Shown here piece after piece: positions 8,078 to 15,568 of a stretch of 29,979 nt of DNA. The notes beneath the pieces are model-generated. The model saw only the letters and a list, made by a program, of their open reading frames with translations, did not search any database and was not told the origin of the DNA. Location of the stretch: positions 1 through 29,979 of the forward strand of contig URUU01000025.1 of NCBI GenBank assembly GCA_900551235.1. The letters run 5' to 3'. How positions within the stretch are numbered: the stretch's first letter is position 1; each line of letters opens with the position of its first letter. The position numbers and the translations under genes are program-made. The DNA is from an uncultured Lachnospiraceae bacterium (lineage in GTDB: Bacteria; Bacillota; Clostridia; Lachnospirales; Lachnospiraceae).

Positions 8078-8974
8078 ATGTGGGATATTCAAATTCTGGG
8101 AGTGGATCTGTATCATATTCTCTTCTGGCTGATCTTATACAGCTTTATGGGATGGATATGGGAGAGCTGTTACGTATCAATAAAGGAAAAGAAGCTGGTA
8201 AACCGTGGGTTTGTCACCGGTCCGGTCTGCACGATCTATGGTGTGGGAGCCATGACAGTGTATCTGATCCTGCGGCCACTGGAAGATCATGGACTCTGGC
8301 TGTTTCTTGGCGGAATCATCCTGCCGACCATTCTGGAGTATCTTACAGCATGGGTGATGGAGACGCTGTTTCACACAAGATGGTGGGATTACAGTGAACG
8401 GTCGTTTAATCTGCATGGCAGGATCTGCCTGGGCTGTTCGATCGCATGGGGATTTTTTACCCTGCTGATGTTTGAGCTTCTTCAGCCTTTTGCACAGTGG
8501 GTGATCGGGCTTTTTGATGTGGCGACCGGCCATGCATTCATTATTCTGTGCGGCATTTTATATTGTGTGGACTTTATCGTATCGTCACTTGCAGCATTCC
8601 AGCTCGGCGAAAAACTGGAAGCCCTGCAGACTGCCATGGAAGAATTTATCGAATATCTGCAGACAACGAAAGTCTACAGCTCTGCAGAAGAAGCAAGAGA
8701 AGTCTTTGGCAATTATAAAAAACATTTGCCAACGAAGAAAGAATTTCAGGAAAAACTGGAAGAATATCAGAGCCGCATTGCAGGCAAGATCGAAGAAAAA
8801 GGTCTTGCGGAATACGCCGAAAGCATTCGCTCTCATACAAAGGGATTCCGTGAACAGTATCAGGAAAAGGTATCCAGGATCACTGGTGTTAATAAACGTT
8901 TTATGAAGGCTTACCCAACGATCCACAGAGTCTCCGGAAGAAGAAAGGACAAAAAAGAAACAGAAGAAAAATAG
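8078..8974 (+). CDS. Putative ABC-transporter type IV membrane protein (CmpB-like)
   Basis: This 298-residue membrane protein has about five hydrophobic segments (roughly 12-30, 48-66, 72-93, 118-140 and 152-175). The sequence YSFMGWIWESCYVSIKEKKLVNRGF followed by a GPVCTIYGVGA segment matches the family annotated as putative ABC_trans_CmpB. The name is historical; no ATPase partner is adjacent and transport has not been shown for the family as far as I know. The last 120 residues (about 176-298) are highly charged and probably helical or coiled coil in the cytoplasm, ending in a Lys/Arg/Glu-rich tail. The start at 8078 follows AAAAAAGGAG. An in-frame upstream start would read through the structured repeat and is rejected. 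Confidence 0.75.
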   Translation: MWDIQILGVDLYHILFWLILYSFMGWIWESCYVSIKEKKLVNRGFVTGPVCTIYGVGAMTVYLILRPLEDHGLWLFLGGIILPTILEYLTAWVMETLFHTRWWDYSERSFNLHGRICLGCSIAWGFFTLLMFELLQPFAQWVIGLFDVATGHAFIILCGILYCVDFIVSSLAAFQLGEKLEALQTAMEEFIEYLQTTKVYSSAEEAREVFGNYKKHLPTKKEFQEKLEEYQSRIAGKIEEKGLAEYAESIRSHTKGFREQYQEKVSRITGVNKRFMKAYPTIHRVSGRRKDKKETEEK

Positions 8975-8982
8975 GATAAAAA

Positions 8983-9006
8983 ACAGTCCCTGCTTTTTCG
9001 GACTGT
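8983..9006 (+). other. Hairpin between the CmpB-like gene and rnfC
   Basis: ACAGTCC (8983-8989) pairs with GGACTGT (9000-9006) around a ten-base loop that itself contains five Ts. There is no T run after the stem, so this is not a standard terminator. It sits 25 bases before the rnfC start, just upstream of its AAGGAGG, and could affect processing or expression. I found no convincing promoter between 8974 and 9031. Confidence 0.35.
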
Positions 9007-9030
9007 AATATAAAGAAGGAGGAGAAGTGT

Positions 9031-10373
9031 ATGCTGCGTTTAACATTTTTGGGTGGCATTCATCCAGATGACGGAAAGGCAATGTCCAAGGACAGGCCGA
9101 TCCGGGAGGTTTTGCCCAAAGGAGAGCTGGTTTATCCGCTTTCCCAGCATATCGGGGCACCGGCCAAAGCAATCGTTGCCAAAGGCGATCGTGTGCTGGC
9201 AGGTCAGAAAATTGCAGAAGCCGGGGGGTTGTATCTGCAAATATTTTTGCTTCGGTATCAGGAACGGTTAAAGCGATCGAGCCAAGACTTGGGGTGGGCG
9301 GAGACATGCAGGAATCTGTTATTATTGAAAACGATGGACTGTATGAAGAAGTGGAATTTCCGCCTGAACGAAAACTTTCGGATGTTTCCGGAAAAGAGAT
9401 CATTGATATCATCAAGGAGGCCGGCATTGTCGGCATGGGTGGTGCCGGATTTCCGACACATGTCAAATATATGCCCAAAGATCCCTCGGCGATCGACCAC
9501 ATCATTGTCAATTGTGCGGAGTGTGAGCCTTATCTGACATCTGACTATCGCAGAATGTCAGAAGAGCCGGAAAAGATCGTAGGCGGTCTGCAGGCGGCAA
9601 TGAAGATTTTCGGCGGCAAGGTAAAAGGTGTCCTGGCAGTCGAGGATAATAAAAAAGATGCGGCGACAAAACTGCGGGAAGCAGCAAAAGGCATCCCGGA
9701 TATCGAAGTTGTGGAATTAAAGACAAAATACCCGCAGGGAGCAGAGCGTCAGCTTATTTTTGCGGTAACAGGACGGCAGATCAATTCTTCCATGCTTCCG
9801 GCAGATGCAGGATGCGTAGTCAACAACTGTGACACGATCCATGCAGTCTATGAGGCGGTACATTTTGGAAGACCGGTCATGAAAAAAGTGATGACGATCA
9901 CCGGAAATGCGATCAAAGAGCCACAGAACCTGCGTGTCCGTACCGGTACGAACTTCCGGGAACTGATCGAAGAGGCAGGAGGTTTTATTTCCGAACCGGA
10001 AAAGATCATCGCAGGAGGTCCGATGATGGGGATCCCGCTGATTTCTCTGGATGTTCCGGTAGTCAAGACGTCTTCCGCGATCCTGTGCATGACAAAAGAC
10101 GAGGTCGCAGCCTGCGAAGAGACAGCGTGCATCAACTGCGGACGCTGTGTATCTGTCTGTCCTGGCCGGATCATTCCGGCAAGACTGGCTGATTATGCAA
10201 AAAGACATGATAAAGAAGCATTTGAAAAAGCAAACGGAATGGAGTGCTGTGAATGCGGCTGCTGCAGTTATATCTGTCCGGCGAAACGGCCTCTGACTCA
10301 ATATATTAAATCCATGCGTAAGATTGTGCTTGCGGATCGTAAAAAAGCTGCGCAGAGGGGGAATGGAAAATGA
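9031..10373 (+). pseudogene. rnfC: Rnf complex subunit C, interrupted by a single-base frameshift
   Basis: RnfC is the peripheral NADH-side subunit of the Rnf ferredoxin:NAD+ oxidoreductase. The N-terminal part (9031 to about 9228) reads MLRLTFLGGIHP through KIAEAGG. The frame then breaks at GGGGGGTT (9223-9230). The rest, beginning with residues equivalent to VSANIFASVSGTVKAIEPRL, continues in another frame to 10373. That part holds the NADH/FMN-binding region GMGGAGFPTHVK and two [4Fe-4S] motifs, CINCGRCVSVCP and CCECGCCSYICP. Adding one base gives 447 residues, a normal RnfC length. No other lesion is seen, so this is a recent mutation, a homopolymer sequencing error, or phase/programmed frameshifting. 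The ribosome binding site AAGGAGG is strong. rnfD overlaps the end by four bases. Confidence 0.88.
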
Positions 10374-11305
10374 GTGAAATGTGGAACATATCATCAAATC
10401 CGCACATCCGGGACAAAAGGAAAAGCAGCGACCTGATGCTTCTTGTACTGATCGCACTGATCCCGGCGGCCGCATTTGGTGTCGTGAATTTTGGGATCAA
10501 CGCATTAAAAGTGATCATTCTGTCAATGGCATCCAGTGTGCTGACAGAATACATCTATGAAAAACGGATGCACAAAAAAGTTACCATCGGTGATTACAGT
10601 GCAGCGGTGACAGGACTTCTGCTGGCACTGAATCTTCCGGCATCTGCACCATGGTATCTTCCGGTTCTTGGATCGGTCTTTGCCATTCTGTTTGTAAAAC
10701 AGCTTTTTGGAGGGTTGGGACAGAACTTTATGAATCCGGCGATGGCAGCAAGATGTTTTCTTCTGATCTCTTTTGCCGGAAAGATGACAGATTTTACATA
10801 CGATGCCGTATCGGGGGCAACACCGCTTGCAGCAATAAAAGCCGGCGAAAACGCAGACGTTCTGAATCTGTTTCTCGGAAAAACAGCAGGAACGATTGGC
10901 GAGACATCAACTCTGGCGATCCTGATCGGTGCTGCGATCCTTCTGGTATTTAAGGTGATCGATCTGAGGATTCCGTTATCCTGTCTGCTTTCTTTCTCCG
11001 TTTTTGCTGTTTTGTTTGGCGGACACGGATTTGATCTGCATTTTCTGGCAGCACAACTGTGCGCCGGAGGATTGATGCTCGGAACCTTCTTTATGGCAAC
11101 AGATTATGTGACGTCACCGATCACCAAAAACGGTCAGATCGTGTATGGATGTATCATAGGAATTTTTACAGGAATCTTTCGTTTCCTTGGAAGTGCATCG
11201 GAGGGGGTATCTTACGCGATCATTCTTTCCAACCTTCTGGTGCCGCTGATCGAAAAGGCAACACCTCCGACGGCGTTTGGGAAAGGAGGAAAAAAGCATG
11301 AATAA
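10370..11305 (+). CDS. rnfD: Rnf complex subunit D (flavinylated membrane subunit)
   Basis: This integral membrane subunit of the Rnf complex belongs to the NqrB/RnfD family and is 311 residues long. The SGATPLAA motif (S148-T151 onward) is the recognised site for covalent FMN attachment through Thr (T151) by an ApbE-type transferase; no apbE gene lies in the window. Multiple hydrophobic helices span the protein, including about 22-60, 74-112 and several in the last 120 residues. The start at 10370 overlaps rnfC by four bases (ATGA), and the stop overlaps the rnfG start by eight, so the genes are translationally coupled. Confidence 0.95.
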   Translation: MSEMWNISSNPHIRDKRKSSDLMLLVLIALIPAAAFGVVNFGINALKVIILSMASSVLTEYIYEKRMHKKVTIGDYSAAVTGLLLALNLPASAPWYLPVLGSVFAILFVKQLFGGLGQNFMNPAMAARCFLLISFAGKMTDFTYDAVSGATPLAAIKAGENADVLNLFLGKTAGTIGETSTLAILIGAAILLVFKVIDLRIPLSCLLSFSVFAVLFGGHGFDLHFLAAQLCAGGLMLGTFFMATDYVTSPITKNGQIVYGCIIGIFTGIFRFLGSASEGVSYAIILSNLLVPLIEKATPPTAFGKGGKKHE

Positions 11306-11918
11306 AATTGTAAAAGAAGCACTGGTACTGATGGCGATCACGCTGGTTTCCGGCTTGCTTCTCGGAGCGGTATACAGCATTACAAAACAGCCGATCGCAC
11401 AGGCAGAGAAGAAAGCACAGAAAGAAGCTTATCTTGCCGTATTTCCGGATGCACAGGATCTGACAGAGCCGGACAACAAAGAAGAATTGCTTGCAAAAGC
11501 AGCCGATGTTCTGGCTGGAGCCGGATTTAGCACAGGCGATACTCTGGAAGATTTTTATCTGGCGGAAAAAGACGGAACAGTGACCGGCGTGGTTATGAAC
11601 ATCACTTCGCATGAAGGATACGGCGGTGACATTAACTTCTCCATGGGTGTCAATACGGACGGAACGGTGACAGGTGTGGAGATGCTTTCCTTAAGTGAGA
11701 CAGCCGGGCTTGGCATGCGTGCAAAAGATGAAGAATTCAAAGGACAGTTCGCAGGAAAAACCGCAGATCAGTTTGTAGTTACAAAAAATGGTGCCTCCGC
11801 GGACAATGAGATCGACGCGATCAGCGGAGCAACGTTTACCTCCAAAGCGGTGACAAACGGTGTCAATGCGGGACTTTGCTTTTATGAAAGCCTTAAGGAA
11901 GGGGGAATCTTACAATGA
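11298..11918 (+). CDS. rnfG: Rnf complex subunit G (FMN-binding)
   Basis: This 206-residue subunit has one N-terminal membrane anchor (about 9-27) and an extracytoplasmic FMN-binding domain. The flavinylation motif SGATFTS is at 176-182, where the family carries covalent FMN on threonine. The protein passes electrons between RnfD and the other membrane redox centres. ATG 11298 is chosen: it follows AAAGGAGGAAAAA and yields the hydrophobic anchor right at the N-terminus; an in-frame start at 11277 would only add residues from the Shine-Dalgarno region. It ends in an ATGA overlap with rnfE. Confidence 0.94.
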   Translation: MNKIVKEALVLMAITLVSGLLLGAVYSITKQPIAQAEKKAQKEAYLAVFPDAQDLTEPDNKEELLAKAADVLAGAGFSTGDTLEDFYLAEKDGTVTGVVMNITSHEGYGGDINFSMGVNTDGTVTGVEMLSLSETAGLGMRAKDEEFKGQFAGKTADQFVVTKNGASADNEIDAISGATFTSKAVTNGVNAGLCFYESLKEGGILQ

Positions 11919-12598
11919 GCAAAGCAGGAGAACGTTTATATAATGGTATCATCAAAGAAAACCCGACCTTTGTGCTGATGCTTGGTATGTGTCCGACGCT
12001 TGCAGTCACCACTTCGGCGATGAACGGCCTTGGCATGGGACTTACGACAACGGTGATCCTTGCCATGTCAAACCTGATGATCTCGGCACTTCGCAAAGTC
12101 ATCCCAAACGGTGTGCGTATGCCGGCTTTTATCGTAGTTGTGGCGTCCTTTGTAACGATCGTACAGTTTTTGCTTCAGGCGTATGTACCGTCTCTGTATC
12201 AGAGCCTTGGTATTTATATCCCGCTGATCGTGGTAAACTGTATCATTCTTGGAAGAGCGGAAGCTTATGCTTCTTTGAACCCGGTCATTCCTTCATTTTT
12301 TGACGGTGTCGGCATGGGACTTGGATTTACCATTGGTCTTGCCAGTATCGGTATTGTAAGAGAACTGATCGGCGCAGGCACCATTTTTGGTATTCGGGTG
12401 ATGCCTTCTTTCTATCAGCCGATCACGATCTTTATCCTTGCACCGGGTGCTTTCCTGGTTCTCTCCCTGCTGACAGCGGCACAGAACCGTGTGAAACGCA
12501 ACATGCAGGAGAGAGGCAAAGAGACAAAGATTGGAAGCGGATGCACCGGAGAATGTGCCTCCTGTGCAAGTTCCTGTAAAGGAGGGGATACGTTATGA
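11915..12598 (+). CDS. rnfE: Rnf complex subunit E, with cysteine-rich C-terminal tail
   Basis: RnfE is a six-helix membrane subunit of the NqrD/RnfE family that forms, with RnfA, the inverted pair at the core of the ion pump. C26 (LGMCPTLAV) and C109 (VNCIILGRAEA) are the conserved cysteines that, with two from RnfA, hold an intramembrane [2Fe-2S] centre in related complexes. The C-terminus is unusual: after the last helix it has four cysteines spaced CX3CX2CX3C (C210, C214, C217, C221). The length is 227 residues. It overlaps rnfG and rnfA by four bases each. Confidence 0.94.
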   Translation: MSKAGERLYNGIIKENPTFVLMLGMCPTLAVTTSAMNGLGMGLTTTVILAMSNLMISALRKVIPNGVRMPAFIVVVASFVTIVQFLLQAYVPSLYQSLGIYIPLIVVNCIILGRAEAYASLNPVIPSFFDGVGMGLGFTIGLASIGIVRELIGAGTIFGIRVMPSFYQPITIFILAPGAFLVLSLLTAAQNRVKRNMQERGKETKIGSGCTGECASCASSCKGGDTL

Positions 12599-13170
12599 AA
12601 GAATTACTTATGATCGCAGTTGGTACGGCGTTTGTGAACAACGTTGTTTTGAGTCAGTTTTTGGGACTGTGTGCATTTCTTGGCGTATCCAGGAAAATGA
12701 ATACTGCGGCAGGCATGGGCGGAGCTGTTATTTTTGTTATCACGATTTCATCTTTCATAACGGCACTGATCTATAAATTCTTACTCCTGCCGCTGAATGT
12801 GACATACCTTCAGACTATTGTTTTTATTCTGGTTATAGCGGCGCTGGTACAGTTTGTGGAAATGTTCTTAAAAAAGAGCAGTCCATCCCTGTACAGTGCA
12901 CTTGGTGTTTATCTGCCGCTGATCACGACCAACTGTGCTGTACTTGGTGTGGCACTGATCAATGTGCAGAAGAACTACGGTATCGTAGAGAGTGTAATAA
13001 ATGGTCTGGCTACGGCAGTCGGATTTACGATCGCGATCGTGCTGATGGCAGGAATCCGTGAAAAAACAGAATACAATGATATACCGGAATCTTTCAAGGG
13101 ATCGCCGATCGTCCTTCTCACAGCCTGTCTGATGGCGATCGCATTTTTTGGATTTTCCAGTCTGAAATAG
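12595..13170 (+). CDS. rnfA: Rnf complex subunit A
   Basis: RnfA belongs to the NqrE/RnfA family: 191 residues, six predicted membrane helices, with inverted topology relative to RnfE. C26 (LGLCAFLGVS) and C114 (TTNCAVLGVAL) are the counterparts of the RnfE cysteines that bind the shared intramembrane iron-sulfur centre. The start at 12595 overlaps the rnfE stop (ATGA) and is preceded by AAAGGAGGGG. rnfB follows after 16 bases. Confidence 0.95.
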   Translation: MKELLMIAVGTAFVNNVVLSQFLGLCAFLGVSRKMNTAAGMGGAVIFVITISSFITALIYKFLLLPLNVTYLQTIVFILVIAALVQFVEMFLKKSSPSLYSALGVYLPLITTNCAVLGVALINVQKNYGIVESVINGLATAVGFTIAIVLMAGIREKTEYNDIPESFKGSPIVLLTACLMAIAFFGFSSLK

Positions 13171-13186
13171 GAAGGAGGGGCAGTAG

Positions 13187-13993
13187 ATGAGCATGGAGAT
13201 CATACTTGCGGCTGTGATCGTAGGAGGTACCGGACTGCTTCTGGGACTCTTCCTCGGCGTGGCAGGGAAAAAATTTGCAGTAGAAGCAGATGAAAAAGAA
13301 CAGCAGATAAGAGAGCAGCTTCCGGGAAATAACTGCGGTGGATGTGGATATGCAGGCTGTGATGCGATGGCAAAGGCGATCGCAGGCGGAGAAGCCCCGG
13401 TAAACGGCTGTCCGGTAGGGGGAGATGCCGTGGCGGCAAAGATCGCCAGGATCATGGGGCAGGAAGCAGGCGAGAGCATCCGCAGAGTTGCTTTTGTAAA
13501 ATGCGGCGGAACCTGTGACAAAGCAAAAGAATCTTATCGTTATTATGGAGTTCACGACTGTGAAATGATGGCTTTTGTACCGGGAGGCGGGCCAAAAAAC
13601 TGTCATTATGGATGTATCGGAGACGGAACTTGCGAAAAGGTCTGTTCATTTGATGCAATTCATGTTATAAATGGAGTGGCAGTAGTTGATAAAGAAAAAT
13701 GCAAAGCCTGTGGAGCGTGTGTGGAGCACTGCCCGCGTCATCTGATCGAACTTGTACCGTATGCCAGCCGTTATCTGGTACGCTGTTCCTCAAAAGACAA
13801 AGGAAAACAGGTTATGCAGGCATGCGATGCAGGATGCATCGGATGTAAGAAATGTCAGAAGGAATGTCCTTTAGGAGCAGTTACCGTGGAAAATAATCTG
13901 GCATATGTCGATACTGTAAAGTGTACTGGTTGTGGAACCTGTGCTTCTGTCTGTCCGAAGCATGTATTTACCGGACCGAAGATTGAAGCATAG
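13187..13993 (+). CDS. rnfB: Rnf complex subunit B (multi-cluster ferredoxin)
   Basis: RnfB takes electrons from reduced ferredoxin. It starts with one membrane anchor (about 5-25), followed by a 4Fe-4S domain with C50, C53, C58 and C75 (CGGCGYAGC...C). Ferredoxin-like cysteine sets follow: C139/C143/C149/C153, C172/C175/C178/C182, C217/C220/C223/C227 and C246/C249/C252/C256. This is the long clostridial form; proteobacterial RnfB has fewer clusters. The length is 268 residues. AGGAGGGG precedes ATG 13187; a second ATG at 13193 would remove only two residues. The order CDGEAB matches Clostridium and Acetobacterium. Confidence 0.95.
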   Translation: MSMEIILAAVIVGGTGLLLGLFLGVAGKKFAVEADEKEQQIREQLPGNNCGGCGYAGCDAMAKAIAGGEAPVNGCPVGGDAVAAKIARIMGQEAGESIRRVAFVKCGGTCDKAKESYRYYGVHDCEMMAFVPGGGPKNCHYGCIGDGTCEKVCSFDAIHVINGVAVVDKEKCKACGACVEHCPRHLIELVPYASRYLVRCSSKDKGKQVMQACDAGCIGCKKCQKECPLGAVTVENNLAYVDTVKCTGCGTCASVCPKHVFTGPKIEA

Positions 13994-14020
13994 ACAAAAA
14001 GAAAGGGGAGATCTATCACA

Positions 14021-15004
14021 ATGAAGAAAAAGGGGTTCACGTTGATCGCAGTTTTACTGCTGAGTATGATGTTGTCTTTGACAGCGTTTGCCCAGAGCGG
14101 CTGGAAAACAGAAGGGAATCAGAAGTACTACTATAACGAAGATGGTACAATGCAGAAAGGCTGGCTGACGGTAGGGGAAAACCGTTACTATTTTCACCGG
14201 AAAACGGGAGTCATGTTTACCGGAATCCGCAAAATACAGGGGATGACTTATGTATTTGGCGAGGATGGTGTTCTGCAGAAGGTCTATCCGAAAGCAGGCT
14301 TTAAAAAAACGGCCTCCGGGAAAATATGGTATTCTTATGGAGACGGAAGCAAACGTCCGAAACGTCAGTGGCTTACGGTTAATGGCAGGACCTATTATTT
14401 TGACAAAAAGGGTTATGCACTGACAGGTTGGAAGAAAGTAAGCGGGACTACGTATTATTTCAGTAAAAAAGGTGTTTTGCAGACCAGTAAATGGGTCAAA
14501 TACAAAAGCAAGCAGATGTATCTGGACACAGATGGAAAAATTGCAAAAAATACCTGGATCGGTGATAAGTATGTAGGTGAGGACGGCAATTATATAGCAG
14601 ATTACCGAGATGACCGCAGAACGAACAAGAATAAAACCGGATGGGTAGGCTACGGAGATCAGTGGAAATATTATAAGAAAAATAAGATGGTGACCGGATG
14701 GAAGACCATAAACAAAAACCGTTATTTCTTTGATTCTACCGGACTGATGCACACTGGCTGGCTGCAGGTGAAAAATCAGACATACTTTATGGACACCAGG
14801 ACAGATACACGCGGAGAGATGATGACCGGCTGGTGCAAGATCAGCAATAAATATTATTATTTCTTCCGCAGTAAAACAAAAGCCAACGGAACAACCTATC
14901 CAAAGGGAAGTGCGGCAAAAGGAATTTCAATTCGTTTTACGCTGACAGATGGAACGAAGAAAATCTACACATTTGATAAAGACGGTGCATGTACAAATTA
15001 TTGA
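14021..15004 (+). CDS. Secreted cell-wall-binding repeat protein
   Basis: The protein has a classic signal peptide (positive MKKK, hydrophobic 6-21, cleavage likely after AFA at 24) and then an almost complete array of about 20-residue repeats. These are rich in Gly, Trp and Tyr, of the type GWKxxxGxxYYFxxxGxMxTGW (choline/glucan-binding family). No catalytic domain is present in the 327 residues, so it is probably an adhesin, scaffold or wall-associated protein; the ligand cannot be read from the sequence. It follows rnfB by 27 bases with AAAGGGGAG before the ATG and may be read from the same transcript. It ends at a strong terminator. Confidence 0.85.
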   Translation: MKKKGFTLIAVLLLSMMLSLTAFAQSGWKTEGNQKYYYNEDGTMQKGWLTVGENRYYFHRKTGVMFTGIRKIQGMTYVFGEDGVLQKVYPKAGFKKTASGKIWYSYGDGSKRPKRQWLTVNGRTYYFDKKGYALTGWKKVSGTTYYFSKKGVLQTSKWVKYKSKQMYLDTDGKIAKNTWIGDKYVGEDGNYIADYRDDRRTNKNKTGWVGYGDQWKYYKKNKMVTGWKTINKNRYFFDSTGLMHTGWLQVKNQTYFMDTRTDTRGEMMTGWCKISNKYYYFFRSKTKANGTTYPKGSAAKGISIRFTLTDGTKKIYTFDKDGACTNY

Positions 15005-15012
15005 CAACAGGA

Positions 15013-15048
15013 AATGTGAAGCCTTTTTATCCGGGCTTCACATTTTTT
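15013..15048 (+). terminator. Intrinsic terminator after the Rnf/cell-wall-protein unit
   Basis: AATGTGAAGCC (15013-15023) pairs perfectly with GGCTTCACATT (15034-15044). The loop is ten bases and a run of six Ts follows (15043-15048). It lies 9 bases after the stop of the repeat protein, and only 27 bases separate it from the next start. Confidence 0.9.
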
Positions 15049-15074
15049 GGAAAGGACGAAACGGCGGAAAGTTT

Positions 15075-15548
15075 ATGGATTGCAAAAAAGCACAGTCTCT
15101 GGTAACATCCTATATTACCAGAAAATTAAATGATAAAGACCTGGAAGAATTTCTGGAACATGTCAATACCTGTGATGAATGTTATGAGGAACTGGAAATA
15201 TACTATACTGTACATTATACACTTGAAAGACTGGATCAGGATGGCGCAGATCAGGTTTATAATGTCAAAAAAGCATTGCAGAACCGTCTGGAGGAAAGCC
15301 GCTTTTATATCTGGAGAACCAGGGTTTCCAGGATCTACCGGATCGGAATCATGCTACTGGCGGAACTGCTTTTGGTACTGATCCTGCTGGCACAGGCGGA
15401 TGTATGGCAGAGCGGAACGATGGAGAACAATCCGGTCAGCCGTTTTGTATCTATACACAGGGAAGAAAAGAAACCTGAAAAATCATCTGCCCTGTCAGAA
15501 ACAGAAGTGCGTAAGCAGACGAAGAAAGCGACAGAAAAAGAGAAATAA
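15075..15548 (+). CDS. Zinc-finger (anti-sigma-like) single-pass membrane protein
   Basis: This 157-residue protein begins with C3 and then H29-X3-C33-X2-C36 (HVNTCDEC), the zf-HC2 pattern found at the N-terminus of many anti-sigma factors. A single membrane helix is at about 88-107, followed by a short, Lys/Glu-rich outer tail. No sigma-factor gene is adjacent, so anti-sigma function is an inference from the motif. The start ATG 15075 lies after the terminator and has a poor ribosome binding site (GGCGGAAAG). An in-frame start at 14949 lies inside the previous gene and crosses the terminator, so it is rejected. polA follows after 20 bases. Confidence 0.65.
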   Translation: MDCKKAQSLVTSYITRKLNDKDLEEFLEHVNTCDECYEELEIYYTVHYTLERLDQDGADQVYNVKKALQNRLEESRFYIWRTRVSRIYRIGIMLLAELLLVLILLAQADVWQSGTMENNPVSRFVSIHREEKKPEKSSALSETEVRKQTKKATEKEK

Positions 15549-15568
15549 CAGAAAAGAGGACTGGAACA

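Noticed and set aside
8983..9006. Hairpin before rnfC as an intrinsic terminator
   Set aside because: No T tract follows the stem; the Ts are in the loop. Kept only as a hairpin.
14100..14990. Possible tandem DNA repeat array or CRISPR-like pattern
   Set aside because: The repetition is at protein level (wall-binding repeats); the DNA units are diverged, with no conserved repeat or spacer structure.
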